In this document: positions 44,836 through 55,242 of the stretch, piece by piece
Position numbering within the stretch: the first letter of the stretch is position 1
Layout: every line of letters starts with the position of its first letter
NCBI RefSeq assembly: GCF_021496725.1
Contig: NZ_CP051215.1
Span: forward strand, 62,001-126,000
Reading direction: 5' to 3'
Origin: Spiroplasma platyhelix PALS-1
GTDB taxonomy: Bacteria > Bacillota_I > Bacilli_A > Mycoplasmatales > VBWQ01
Length of the DNA stretch: 64,000 nt
The notes under the pieces: generated by a model
Databases searched by the model: none
The model's input: the letters and a program-made list of their open reading frames with translations, nothing else
Told to the model about the DNA's origin: nothing
Program-made: the position numbers and the translations under genes

Positions 44836-45174
44836 ATGGAGAAAATAAAAATTTATAAATGAAATATTTATACTGCTAAAGTGCCATATACAACAAATTT
44901 TTCGAAAAATAAAGAACGACTTGTTATAGTTATAAGTATTATTGGTGATGATTTAGTTATATTGCCAATATCAACAAAAATTCATAAGAAACAAAAATGA
45001 GATTTTGATATTGAATTGAATAATCCAAGTATTATTCAGATTGGAAATATACAAAGTATTAATAAAAATGATATTATTAATCCATACTATCGAAGAAAAG
45101 AAAAAGTAGTTAGTAAAATAGATTTGGAGTTACAAAAAGAAATTTTAGCTTCACTTAATAATATTTTTTCATAA
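44836..45174 (+). CDS. PemK/MazF-like protein, possible orphan toxin
   Basis: 112-residue protein resembling PemK/MazF-type ribonuclease toxins: IYTAKVPYTTNF near the start, ERLVIVIS (strand after the usual RP motif, here RL), LVILPISTKI and a later PSIIQIGNIQSINKNDI. These beta strands match the family pattern, but the canonical Arg-Pro of GxRPxVV is not kept, so activity is doubtful. No antitoxin gene is next to it: an unrelated Cys-rich peptide lies upstream on the other strand and only hairpins lie downstream. RBS AAAGGAG is well placed. ATA-rich codons suggest acquisition. Confidence 0.55.
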
Positions 45175-45202
45175 AAAAATTTGGTTATATAACCAAATTT
45201 TT
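45175..45202. terminator. Terminator after the PemK-like gene
   Basis: Perfect 28-base palindrome centred in GGTTATATAACC with A-run and T-run flanks; it begins right after the stop and could act in both directions. Confidence 0.85.
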
Positions 45203-45428
45203 AATTTATTTAACTTCTTACCTTAAATACTTAAGATAAGACAATCCCTTACGGGTTACATCTGACTCCTAAAATTAAATAACTTTAGGCAAAAACCTTT
45301 TTATAATAAAATTATATTATGAAATATATCTTTATTATATTAAGGTACATTAATAATAGCATGTCGAAAAAGTCTTGTCAATTCGTTAGCGAAATTCGTT
45401 AATTTTATTTGTAGTCATCGGTCGTTTT
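45203..45428. other. Intergenic region with hairpins, possible small RNA
   Basis: No gene. It contains a cluster of inverted repeats: CCTTAAATACTTAAG (45221-45235), CCC-TTAC-GGG (45246-45255) and CCTAAA/TTTAGG (45268-45289), the last followed by AAAAACCTTTTT. The GC-rich centre is unusual here. On the minus strand TATAAT-like boxes lie near 45300-45320, and the palindrome at 45175-45202 could end such a transcript. The strand and nature of any RNA are not established. Confidence 0.3.
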
Positions 45429-48305
45429 TTATTTAAGTCTCTTTAGATCACGAGCAATGATTGGTTTTAAAAATTCTCCTGTGTAAGAATTTTCATTTTT
45501 AATTACTTGTTCAGGTGTACCAGTGGCGATAATTTTTCCACCATATTTTCCACCTTCAGGACCTAAATCGATAATATAGTCTGCTACTTTAATAACTTCT
45601 AAATTATGCTCGATAACAATAACTGTATCACCATTATCGACAATTTTATTTAAGACTTTGATTAATTTTTTAATATCGTCGATATGAAGACCTGTTGTTG
45701 GTTCATCAAGGATATACATTGTTTTACCTGTTGCTCGTTTTTGTAAGTAGGCAGCTAGTTTAATTCTTTGTGCTTCACCACCAGATAGTTCAGTAGCTTG
45801 TTGACCAAGTTTGATGTATCCTAATCCGACTTCTTCTAAGACTGATAGTTTTTTATAAATTTTTGCTTGGTTGGCAAAGAATTCTAATGCTGTTTCGACA
45901 GGCATTTCTAAAACATCAAAAATATTTTTTCCTTTTCATTTTACTTGTAGTGTTTCACTATTGTAACGTTTGCCTTCGCAAACTTCACAAGCAACATAAA
46001 CATCAGGTAGGAAATGCATTGAAATTTTAATTACACCATCACCATTACATCGCTCACATCTTCCACCTGGAACATTGAAAGAGAAACGGCTTTTTGTGTA
46101 GCCACGAATTTTAGCTTCAGGGCTACTAGCAAATAAATCTCTAATGTCATCAAAAACAGAAGTGTAAGTTGCTGGGTTACTTCTTGGTGTTCTGCCAATT
46201 GGTTCTTGTGAGATAGCGATGATTTTATCAACATTTTCATAGCCTTTAATTATGCTATTTGGTTTTTGATTTTTTTTCATTAAAATTTTATGCAAATCAT
46301 TATATAGAACTTCATTAATTAAACTTGATTTTCCACTACCAGAAACACCGGTGATACAAATAAATTTTCCTAATGGGAATTTTGCTGATAAGTTATTTAA
46401 ATTATTGACAGTGGCATTTTTAATTTCTAAAACTTGACCATTACCACTTCTTCTTGTATGGGGAAGTTCAATATATTTAGTTCCAATTAAATACTGACCA
46501 GTGATTGATTTTGGGTTTGCCATAACTTCTTCTGGTGTACCTTCTGCAACAACTTTGCCACCATGAATTCCTGCTTTTGGGCCGATGTCAATTAATCAAT
46601 CTGCTGCTAGCATTGTATCTTCATCATGTTCAACTACTAATAGTGTTGTTCCTAAATCACGCATTGTTTTTAAAGTGGCAATCAATTTATTGTTGTCTCT
46701 TTGGTGAAGACCAATTGAAGGTTCATCTAAAACATATAGCACACCTGTTAGTTGAGCACCGATTTGTGTTGCTAGACGAATTCTTTGTGATTCTCCTCCT
46801 GAAAGAGTTTGTGCATTTCTTGATAGACTTAAATAATTTAAGCCAACATTAATTAAAAAATTCAAACGTTTGTTAATTTCTACAAGAACTAATTTAGCAA
46901 TTTCTTGTTGGTGAGGTAACAATTGAATATGTTTGATTGCTTCTAAACTTTCTTCAATATCTAATTTTGTTAGTTCACTAATATTTAATAATTGTTTTTT
47001 ATCTTTTAGAGTTGTATGAATTTTGACACTTAAAACATCTTCATTTAGTCTTGAACCTTTACAAGTAACACAAATTCTTTGTGTCATAAATTTACGATAG
47101 TATTCTCGTGCTAGATCACTAGTTGTTTCAATATAGCGTCTTTCAATTAAAGTTGCTACACCTTCAATATAATCATAGTTAGGATATTTTCTACCATTAG
47201 CTGATGTTAGACTATAGTTGATTGGTTCTTTGCTACCACGCATAATAAATTGAATTTGTTCTTTTGTTAGTTTATTTAAGGGTAGATTCAAATCAATTAG
47301 ATAGTGATGACATAGAACTTGTAATTTTTGTCACTCCAAATTTGTTGTGTTGACAATATTTTTATAATATTCAATTCCACCTTGATTAATTGATAGACTC
47401 ATGTCAGGCATTAGTAAATCTTCATCAACTTCTAAACGAACACCAACACCCTTACATTCTGGACAAGCTCCTGCAGGAGCATTGAATGAAAACAAACGAG
47501 GTTCTAAATTAGGTAGTGAAAAACCACAAACCTTACAAGCATATTTTTGAGAAAATAATCATGTTTCATTAGTATCATTAATTGTTACTTTTGCTAGTTC
47601 ATTACTATGTTCTAAAGCTACTTCTAAAGCATCATGAACTCTTGAGATTGTGACATCATCATTTTTGAAAACAATTCTATCAATCACAATATCAATATCA
47701 TGTCTCATATTTTTATTTAATTCAATTTCTTCATCTAAAGTGTAGATTTTATTGTCAACTTTGACACGTAAAAAGTTCTCTTTCTTCAATTGTGCTAGTA
47801 GATCTTGATAAGTTCCTTTTTTACTAGTGACAATTGGAGCTAAGATTTCAATTCTTGTTTCGTCTTTTAAAGTTTGAATTTGTTTAATCATTTCTTTTAA
47901 AGTTTGATTACTAATCTCACCATGACCATTCTTACAATAAGGAGTTCCTACTCTTGCGTATAATAAACGTAAGTAGTCATAAATCTCTGTTACTGTTCCA
48001 ACAGTTGATCGCGGATTATTACTTGTTGTTTTTTGATCAATTGAAATTGCTGGCGATAGGCCATCAATTGAATCAACATCAGGTTTTTCACTGTTACCTA
48101 AAAATTGTCGAGCATAAGCTGACAATGATTCAACATATCTTCTTCTTCCTTCAGCATAAATTGTATTAAAAGCTAAAGAAGATTTACCACTTCCTGAAAC
48201 ACCAGTTATGACTACTAATTGGTTTTTAGGAATACTGATATTAATGTTTTTTAAATTATGTTCTCTTGCACCTTTAACAATGATATATTTTTGTTCTTCA
48301 TTCAT
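45429..48305 (-). CDS. uvrA: Excinuclease ABC subunit A
   Basis: 958-residue damage-sensing ATPase of nucleotide excision repair. Two ABC ATPase modules: the first Walker [15 protein letters not shown] near residue 35, a zinc-finger in [13 protein letters not shown], signature [16 protein letters not shown] and Walker [15 protein letters not shown]; the second Walker [11 protein letters not shown], zinc finger [11 protein letters not shown] and signature [12 protein letters not shown]. Several TGA tryptophans divide it under the standard code, but the frame is continuous. RBS GAGGT. Partner uvrB lies at 36005. Confidence 0.97.
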
Positions 48306-48458
48306 ATTTTTACCTCGTATAATAATTAATACTAATAATTAATTATACTAAAAATTTTAAGTTAATTTAATACTATATTAATTTTCTTTTTTTTGTTAGT
48401 CTTTAACTATGATAGAGAAGCAATTTTTGTTAATTAAAATAATAGGAGAAGGTGTATA

Positions 48459-48689
48459 GTGATAAGTACTCAAGAAAAGTCAGATAGCAAATGAGAAAAA
48501 AGAGAATGATTATTTATATTTAGTTTTTTAGTGTCTTTAATAGTTTTAAATATTATTTTTATATTTATTAATTGATTTGTATGAAAAAATGATAATGTTA
48601 CGGTAGTAACAACAGTTACTAGTATTCTTAATATGTCAATTTGTTTGATCTATTGATTTATAGCTATGTGAAATAAATTAAAAAAATAA
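48459..48689 (+). CDS. Small membrane protein of unknown function
   Basis: 76 residues from a GTG start with a strong AGGAGAAGGTG site upstream. Polar N-terminus (ISTQEKSDSKWEKREW), then a helix of about 22 hydrophobic residues (FIFSFLVSLIVLNIIFIFI), a short polar loop, and a second helix (LNMSICLIYWFIAMW). Tryptophan is encoded by TGA seven times. ATA codons are common. No family recognised. It is a single gene with its own strong terminator, divergent from uvrA. Confidence 0.6.
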
Positions 48690-48718
48690 AATTTCTTTAG
48701 CAAACAAAAAAGAAATTG

Positions 48719-48765
48719 AATTCTAGATAGAGATCTAAGGTGATAACTATCTAGAATTTTTTTAA
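48719..48765 (+). terminator. Strong terminator after the small membrane protein
   Basis: 12-bp perfect stem AATTCTAGATAG / CTATCTAGAATT around a 16-base loop, then seven T's. Confidence 0.85.
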
Positions 48766-48859
48766 TTTTAGTTTTAAAAAGACTAGATTTTAATATAAAA
48801 AAGATATTAAAAAAAATAAAAAAAATTGGTTTTTCCTCTTCCTTTCTTATTACTCTATA

Positions 48860-49045
48860 TGTTATACTTACTAGGCATGGTTGTTTTGTGTCTTTACTGA
48901 TACACTGATGCTAGTTGTAGCATTAAATAACCTTGTCTTGTTCTTTTTAAAAGTTAGCAGAAACGTTAAGACTAACTTTGAAATTATTTCATAAATTTGA
49001 TTTAAAGAAATTTATGAATTTGTTCTAATAAGGAGGAAACAATCA
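48860..49045 (+). promoter_or_regulatory. S10 operon promoter and structured 5' leader
   Basis: An extended -10 (TGTTATACT, 48860-48868) probably starts the ribosomal superoperon. The untranslated leader of about 170 bases has three hairpins: ATGCTA-GTTG-TAGCAT (48908-48923), AAAGTTAG/CTAACTTT (48950-48979) and an 11-bp perfect stem TTCATAAATTT/AAATTTATGAA (48988-49018), the last lying just before the AGGAGG site of rpsJ. In other bacteria L4 represses the S10 operon through such a leader; here this is inference. 48766-48859 shows nothing else. Confidence 0.5.
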
Positions 49046-49366
49046 ATGGCAATCATTGAAGATCGTGTAAAAATTCGTATAGTAGGATATGATCAAGAAG
49101 CACTTGACAACGTTGTAAAAAAGTTCACTACTACTTTAAAAGAAGAAGGTGTTGAAATGTCTGGGCCAATCCCATTACCAACACATAGAGAACTTTATAC
49201 AATCTTACGTTCACCGCATAAGCATAAAGACTCACGTGAACAATTTGAAAGAAGAATTCACAAGAGAATTATTACTGCTAAGTTGTCACAAAAAGCTTTA
49301 AACGCTTTAAGTGGAATTAAGTTGCCTAGCAGCGTTAGTGTTTCTTTGGTACTTGAATCAAAATAA
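49046..49366 (+). CDS. rpsJ: 30S ribosomal protein S10
   Basis: 106-residue S10 (also the NusE elongation factor), first gene of the superoperon. Typical segments: KIRIVGYDQEALD, GPIPLPTHRELYTILRSPHKHKDSREQFE and THKR-like IHKRII. AGGAGG precedes the ATG at good spacing. Confidence 0.98.
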   Translation: MAIIEDRVKIRIVGYDQEALDNVVKKFTTTLKEEGVEMSGPIPLPTHRELYTILRSPHKHKDSREQFERRIHKRIITAKLSQKALNALSGIKLPSSVSVSLVLESK

Positions 49367-49428
49367 TTCAATACTATTGAATAAAATTAGAAAAAAGAAA
49401 AATATTTTAAAATCTTCAAGGAGGAGAA

Positions 49429-50136
49429 ATGAAAGGAATCTTAGGAAAAAAACTAGGAATGTCACAAGTGTTTTTAAGCAATGGACAACTAGTTCCTGTT
49501 ACAGTTATTGAGATTCAACCAAATCTTGTTAGTCAAGTTAAAACTGGAGAAAATGAAAAATACAACAGTTTACAACTTTCAACATTCGATTTACGTTTGA
49601 ATTTAACTAATAAAGCAGTAGCAGGTCATTTTAAAAAAGTTGATAGTCAACCTAAGCGCTTCGTAAAAGAAATTCGTAATATGGCAGGCTTTAACGTTGG
49701 TGATATCATCAACGCCAGTGATGTTTTTACAGCTGGAGAGTTTGTTGATGTTACGGGAACTTCTAAAGGAAAAGGTTTCCAAGGAAGAATTAAGAGATTT
49801 AATCAAACTCGTGGACCGATGGGTCATGGTTCAGGATTACATCGTCAGATGGGATCAACTGGATCAATTGCAGCCAATCGTGTCTTTAAAAATCAACCAA
49901 TGCCAGGTCAAATGGGTAATGCTAAGCGAACAATTAGTAACTTAGAAATTATTAAGGTTGAAGAAAAATATATTTTAGTTAAGGGTTCAGTTCCAGGACC
50001 AAAAAAAGGATTCGTTGTGATTAAAGAAGCAGTAAAGAATCCTAAAACAGTTGCAGCAGCTAACTTACATAAATGAGCAAGTGCACAAAGCACTGAAAAC
50101 ACTAGTGTTGCTAGTGCAAGTGTAGAAACTGAGTAG
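49429..50136 (+). CDS. rplC: 50S ribosomal protein L3
   Basis: 235-residue L3 that helps form the peptidyl transferase centre. [14 protein letters not shown] at the start and [17 protein letters not shown] in the middle are diagnostic. Its C-terminus runs about 25 residues past the usual end, with a Ser/Ala/Thr-rich tail after a TGA tryptophan at 50074-50076. RBS AAGGAGGAG. Confidence 0.97.
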
Positions 50137-50152
50137 TAGTATGGAGGAAATT

Positions 50153-50782
50153 ATGAAAATTAATGTCGTAGATAGTACTGGTAAGAAAGTTAGTGAGTTT
50201 ACATTAAACGAAAAAGTTTGAGCAGTAACTCCTAATCAACAAGCTCAGTTTGATAGTTTATTAAGTTACAATGCAACAAAAAGACAAGGTACTCACAAAG
50301 TTAAGACTCGTGCTGAAGTCTCAGGTGGGGGAAGAAAACCTTGAAAACAAAAAGGAACTGGAAATGCAAGACAAGGGTCAATCCGTGCTCCACAATGAAA
50401 AGGTGGGGGAATCGTGTTTGGTCCGACTCCTGAAAAGAACTATTTAATTAAATTAAACAAAAAAGTTCGTAAATTAGCTTTAAAATCAGCTCTTGCTGCT
50501 AAGTTACAGAATGAAAATATTATTGTTATTGATCAATTAAAATTTGAAAAACCTTCAACAAAATCAATGTTAGAAGTACTAACAAATTTAGAATTAGCAA
50601 ATAACAAAACTTTGATTATTAGTGATGTTGAAAATCATCAAACAGTAATCAAATCTGCAAGAAATTTAACAAGAACACAAAGTATTAATGCTAAGAGCGT
50701 TAACATTTATGACTTGTTGAATGCTAATAAAGTTTTAGTGACTTTAGAAGCAATTAAAAATATTGAGGAGGCTTTAGGATAA
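50153..50782 (+). CDS. rplD: 50S ribosomal protein L4
   Basis: 209-residue L4, which lines the exit tunnel and in several bacteria also represses the S10 operon. The tunnel loop KTRAEVSGGGRKPW and GGGIVFGPTPEKNY are present. TAATG overlap with rplW couples translation. TGA tryptophans are in the loop, so the gene looks truncated under the standard code. Confidence 0.97.
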
Positions 50783-51078
50783 TGCATTTAAGTGAAGTAA
50801 TTAAAGGTCCGATCTTATCAGAAAAGACATATGCTCAAATGGCAAATGGTGTTTACACATTTTCTGTAAATCGTAAAGCCAACAAAACTCATATCAAAAA
50901 AGCTTTCGAACAAATTTTTGAAGTTAAGGTAGAAAAAGTTTCTATCATCAACAGCAAACCAAAAACTAAAGCAGTTGGCCGTTTTATTGGTAAGACTTCT
51001 GCAGTGAAGAAGGCAGTTATTAAGTTAGCTGCTGGAGAACAATTAAGTCTTTTCAATGATGAAAGTCAAGATAAATAG
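50782..51078 (+). CDS. rplW: 50S ribosomal protein L23
   Basis: 98-residue L23, at the tunnel exit, where it docks SRP and trigger factor. IKGPILSEKTYAQMANGVYTF and the basic loop are typical. It overlaps the rplD stop by one base. Confidence 0.96.
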   Translation: MHLSEVIKGPILSEKTYAQMANGVYTFSVNRKANKTHIKKAFEQIFEVKVEKVSIINSKPKTKAVGRFIGKTSAVKKAVIKLAAGEQLSLFNDESQDK

Positions 51079-51097
51079 GTTTATAAAGGAGTAAGAC

Positions 51098-51967
51098 ATG
51101 GCAATTAAATCAAAAAATCCCATTACAAATGGGCAAAGAAACATGACAGTACTTGATTATAAAAGTACGATTACTACTAATAAACCAGAAAAGGCTTTAT
51201 TAGAAAAATTAGTTCGTAAGTCAGGAAGAAACAATCAAGGGAAAATTACTGTTAGACATCAAGGTAGTGGACACAAAAGAAAGTATCGTGTTGTTGATTT
51301 CAAAAGAAATAAAGACGATATCTTCGCAACTATTAAGACTGTTGAATACGATCCAAATCGTAATGCCAACATTTGTCTTGTTAATTATGCTGATGGTGAA
51401 AAGCGTTACATCTTAGCACCAAAAGGTATTGAAGTAGGACAAAAAATTATCAGTAGTACTGGTGACAATGAGAATGTTAAGGTTGATATTCTTGTTGGTA
51501 ACTGTCTACCTTTAGCAAAAATCCCACAAGGAACACTTGTACATAATGTTGAATTGAAACCAAATAAAGGTGCTCAATTAGCAAGAAGTGCAGGAACAAG
51601 TTTACAAATCTTAGGAAGAGATGAAGATGGTAAGTATACCTTACTAAAAATGCCTTCTGGAGAAGTAAGAAAAGTATTAAGCATTTGTAGAGCAACAATT
51701 GGTGTTGTTGGTAATGAAGATGTTAACTTAGTAAACATTGGTAAGGCTGGAAGAAATCGTTGAAAAGGTGTGAGACCTACTGTTCGTGGTAGTGTTATGA
51801 ATCCTAACGATCACCCACATGGTGGTGGTGAAGGAAAAGCACCAATCGGAAGAAAAACTCCAGTAACTCCATGAGGAAAGAAAGCCCTAGGCTTGAAAAC
51901 TCGTGATAAGAAAAAAGCATCAAACAAGTTCATTGTAAGAACTAGACATGCTGCCAAGAAGAAATAA
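51098..51967 (+). CDS. rplB: 50S ribosomal protein L2
   Basis: 289-residue L2, a core protein of the peptidyl transferase region. [27 protein letters not shown] and the C-terminal [19 protein letters not shown] are diagnostic. TGA tryptophans at 51761-51763 and in PVTPWGKK are in frame. RBS AAAGGAG. Confidence 0.98.
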
Positions 51968-51980
51968 AGGAGAATAAATT

Positions 51981-52253
51981 ATGGCAAGATCATTAAAAAA
52001 AGGTCCTTTTGCTGATCAATCATTGATCAAAAAAGTAGAAGCCCTAAATCAATTAAAGAAAAAACAAATCATTAAAACTTGATCACGTCGTTCAACAATT
52101 TTTCCTGAATTTGTTGGTCACACATTTGGAGTTTATAATGGAAAAACTCACTTACCAGTTTATGTTACAGAAGACATGGTTGGACACAAATTAGGTGAAT
52201 TCTCACCAACAAGAAAATTTGGTGGCCATGGAAACGACAAGAAGAAGAAGTAG
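51981..52253 (+). CDS. rpsS: 30S ribosomal protein S19
   Basis: 90-residue S19 of the small-subunit head. [18 protein letters not shown] and the later [18 protein letters not shown] and [13 protein letters not shown] are typical. One TGA tryptophan. RBS AAAGGAG. Confidence 0.97.
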
Positions 52254-52262
52254 GAGTTAAGT

Positions 52263-52598
52263 ATGGAAGCAAAAGCAAAACTATCTAAGCTAAGAATGAG
52301 TCCAAGAAAAGTACGTTTAGTTACAGACTTAATTCGTAATCAAACTGTTGTTAGAGCAATTACTATTTTAGCTCATGAACCAAAAAAAGCTGCAAAACCA
52401 ATTAGCACTTTATTAAATTCAGCAATCGCAAATGCAACAAACAACCACGGGATGGAAGCAGATAAGTTAAGAATTAAAACAATTTATGTGAATGAAGATC
52501 CAACACTAAAAAGATATCGCCCACGAGCACATGGTAGAGCATTTCAAATCTTAAAAAGATCAAGCAATGTAACTATTATTGTTAGTGATGAAAAGTAG
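52263..52598 (+). CDS. rplV: 50S ribosomal protein L22
   Basis: 111-residue L22, whose extended loop reaches the exit tunnel. [17 protein letters not shown] and the terminal [15 protein letters not shown] are diagnostic. RBS GGAG shortly after the rpsS stop. Confidence 0.97.
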   Translation: MEAKAKLSKLRMSPRKVRLVTDLIRNQTVVRAITILAHEPKKAAKPISTLLNSAIANATNNHGMEADKLRIKTIYVNEDPTLKRYRPRAHGRAFQILKRSSNVTIIVSDEK

Positions 52599-52607
52599 GA
52601 GGAAAAT

Positions 52608-53339
52608 ATGGGTCATAAAGTTAGTCCAAACGCCTTAAGATATGGCGTGAATAAAGATTGACAATCTCGTTGATACGCAGCAAATGATCAAGAAATGGCA
52701 AAATGAATCTTAGAAGATAATCAAATTCGTAAAGTTTTACTTAGTCATTTAAAAAATGCTGGTGTGTCAAAGATTGAAATTGAAAGAACAAAGACACAAA
52801 TTACTCTATTTATTCACTGTGTTCGTGTTGGATCAGTTCTAGGTCAAGGTGCAGCAAACCTTGAAGTATTAAAAAAAGTAGTACAAAAAACTATTAAAAA
52901 TCGCAAGATGGATGTAAAGATTAATGTTGTTGAGATTGCTAACCCTGATCTAGATGCTCAGATACTAGCAAACACAATTGCTCAACAAATTGAAAATCGT
53001 TTATCTCATCGTGCAGTACAAAAACTAGCAATTCGTAGAGCTCTTAGATCTGGAGCAAAAGGAATCAAGACAAAAGTTTCAGGAAGACTTGGTGGTGCTG
53101 ATATGGCACGTACCGAAGGATATTCTGAAGGTAGCGTACCTTTAGCAACTCTAAGAAGTAATATTGATTTTGCTCAAGCAGAAGCAAATACTGTTTCAGG
53201 TAAAATTGGGATTAAAGTTTGAGTTTACAAAGGTGAAATCCTTCCAGGAGAAAAACTTTTAAGAGAAACAAACTTCAACCCAAGAAATCGTCGTAATGCT
53301 AATTCTCAGTCAGTAAATCGTCGTAGGGAGGCTAAGTAA
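52608..53339 (+). CDS. rpsC: 30S ribosomal protein S3
   Basis: 243-residue S3 with KH domain, at the mRNA entry. [18 protein letters not shown], the [14 protein letters not shown] region and [18 protein letters not shown] are typical. Several TGA tryptophans lie near the start and end, hiding much of the gene under the standard code. RBS AGGAGG. rplP follows after one base. Confidence 0.97.
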
Positions 53340-53340
53340 A

Positions 53341-53811
53341 ATGGCAATTCCAAAAAGATATAAATATCCTGCTGTTCATCGTTTAAGTTACGAAGGCAAA
53401 GCAAAAGGATGCAAAAATGTTGATTTTGGTACTCTAGGACTACGTGCTGAAGAAGGAAGCTACATTACTGAAAGACAAATTGAAGCAGCTAGAATTGCAA
53501 TGACAAGATATATGAAACGTGGTGGAAAAGTTTGAATTAGAATTTTTCCTCAACTACCTATCACTAGAAAACCAGCTGAAGTAAGAATGGGTTCTGGTAA
53601 GGGTTCAATTGATCATTGAGTAGCTGTAGTAAAAAAAGGAACGGTAATGTTTGAAGTAGATTATCCAAATCATGATATGGCAAAAGAAGCTTTACGTTTG
53701 GCAATGCATAAGCTACCAATTAAATGTAAAATCGTTGGTAGAGAAGACTTATCAAACAAAAAAACAATTAAGCAAGAATTAGGTGAAAACAATGGAAATG
53801 CAAGTAATTAA
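53341..53811 (+). CDS. rplP: 50S ribosomal protein L16
   Basis: 156-residue L16 near the A-site t[45 protein letters not shown] and KGSIDHWVAVVKKG are diagnostic. It is some 12-18 residues longer than usual, the extra being a polar Asn-rich end which overlaps the rpmC start by 20 bases. Confidence 0.97.
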
Positions 53812-54205
53812 ATCTAAATCAACTGCAGAGTTACAAGAACACGAAGAACAACTTCGTGCCCAATTGTTTGCTTTCAGAATTCAAAAAGCGATTGGTAAGT
53901 TAGATGCACCGCATATGATTAATCAACTACGTAAAGACATTGCCAGAATTAAAACTGAGTTACAAAGCAGAAGCGAAAAAGGTGAAGTTATCAAACCTTT
54001 AAATATTAAAAAGATGACTCTACCTGAAGAAAAAGAAGACAAAACAACAAAAAAAGAAGATAAAAAAGTTGCTAAGGCAACAAAAAAATTAGATAAAGAA
54101 TCTAATAAAGCAGATACTGAAATCAAAGAACCAGAAAAACCTGAAGATAAAAAAATAACAACAGATTCAACTCCAAAGGAGGAAAACAACAATGACAAAC
54201 AGTAA
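53792..54205 (+). CDS. rpmC: 50S ribosomal protein L29 with long charged tail
   Basis: 137 residues from the ATG at 53792 (AGGTG upstream); a GTG at 53783 is an alternative. The first 65 residues are ordinary L29 ([30 protein letters not shown]). A further 70 residues rich in Lys and Glu form a low-complexity tail, a feature known in several mollicutes. Its end overlaps rpsQ by 14 bases and contains that gene's GGAGG site. Confidence 0.93.
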   Translation: MEMQVIKSKSTAELQEHEEQLRAQLFAFRIQKAIGKLDAPHMINQLRKDIARIKTELQSRSEKGEVIKPLNIKKMTLPEEKEDKTTKKEDKKVAKATKKLDKESNKADTEIKEPEKPEDKKITTDSTPKEENNNDKQ

Positions 54206-54485
54206 TATTATGTTAAAAAAACATAAAACTTTTATTGGTACAGTAGTATCTAATAAAAGTGATAAGACTATCGTTGTTAGTATAGAAACATCAAAAACTC
54301 ACCCAATTTATAACAAACGTTACAAATCAACTAAAAAATACCATGCTCATGATGAACAAAACCAAGCTCAAATTGGTGATGTTGTGAAGATTATTGAAAC
54401 TCGTCCATTGTCTGCTCTAAAGCGCTTTCGTTTACTAAATATTATCGAAACTAAGGCAGAACAAGTTGCAAAGGAAAATAATTAA
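54192..54485 (+). CDS. rpsQ: 30S ribosomal protein S17
   Basis: 97-residue S17, a 16S rRNA-binding OB-fold protein. [32 protein letters not shown] and [15 protein letters not shown] are typical. The ATG at 54192 is spaced correctly from GGAGG in the tail of rpmC; the ATG at 54210 is a poorer choice. Confidence 0.96.
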   Translation: MTNSNIMLKKHKTFIGTVVSNKSDKTIVVSIETSKTHPIYNKRYKSTKKYHAHDEQNQAQIGDVVKIIETRPLSALKRFRLLNIIETKAEQVAKENN

Positions 54486-54487
54486 TT

Positions 54488-54856
54488 ATGGTTCAAAATT
54501 TATCATGATTGAATATTGCCGATAATACGGGAATCAAAGAAGCAATGGTTATTAGAGTTTTGGGTGGAAGTAACAAAAAAACAGCTAACATTGGTGACAT
54601 TGTTGTTTGCTCAGCAAAAGTTGTAACACCAAATTCAATGGTTAAAAAAGGACAAATTGTGAAAGCAGTTATTGTTCGTACTAAATTTGGTGTGAAACGC
54701 AGTGATGGTAGTTGTGTAAAATTTGATGATAATGCAGCAGTTGTAATTAAAGAAGATAAGACACCAAGAGGAACAAGAGTCTTCGGTGTTCTTGCAAGAG
54801 AAGTTAGAGATCGTGGATACAACAAGATCGCTTCACTTGCAGAAGAAATAGTTTAA
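54488..54856 (+). CDS. rplN: 50S ribosomal protein L14
   Basis: 122-residue L14, at the 30S-50S interface. [20 protein letters not shown] and the C-terminal RELRD-like [18 protein letters not shown] are diagnostic. The ATG at 54488 gives the usual family length; an internal TTG would drop the conserved start. One TGA tryptophan near the beginning. It begins two bases after the rpsQ stop. Confidence 0.97.
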
Positions 54857-54870
54857 AGGAAAGAATTATT

Positions 54871-55224
54871 ATGGCGTTAGGTAAAAAAAGTAAAGCAATT
54901 AAAATTCTTGATACAAAACTAAAAAAAGGCGATAAAGTAAAAATTATCGCTGGAAAATACAAAGGAACTGTTGCACCAATTATTAAAGTTTTACGAGATA
55001 AAAATCGTGTTGTTATTGAAGGTATCACTATGAAAAAACATCAAAAGCCGACACAAGAAAATCAAGAGGGTGGAATCATTGAAATTCCAGCACCAATTCA
55101 TATTTCTAATGTGCAGATTATTGATGGTAAATCAGGAAAAGCAAACAAAGTTTCAAGACTTGGGTACACATTTAAAGATAAGAAAAAGATTCGCGTTTAT
55201 CGTAAATCTGGTTCTGAAGCTTAA
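54871..55224 (+). CDS. rplX: 50S ribosomal protein L24
   Basis: 117-residue L24, an early assembly protein with KOW motif KKGDKVKIIAGKYKGTVAPI. PTQENQEGGIIEIPAPIHISNV and the basic end fit the family. RBS AAAGGAAAG. Confidence 0.96.
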   Translation: MALGKKSKAIKILDTKLKKGDKVKIIAGKYKGTVAPIIKVLRDKNRVVIEGITMKKHQKPTQENQEGGIIEIPAPIHISNVQIIDGKSGKANKVSRLGYTFKDKKKIRVYRKSGSEA

Positions 55225-55242
55225 TAAGGAGGACAATTAAAA

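Noticed and set aside
49228-49243. A parS-like CTCACGTGAA near the start of rpsJ.
   Set aside because: Only the core matches the 16-mer consensus, it is inside conserved rpsJ codons, and it is 39 kb from parB. Chance match.
53923-54198. A 91-residue minus-strand open frame opposite rpmC, and similar antisense frames opposite rplN, rplX, rplC and uvrA.
   Set aside because: They are antisense shadows of conserved genes, without ribosome sites or family similarity.
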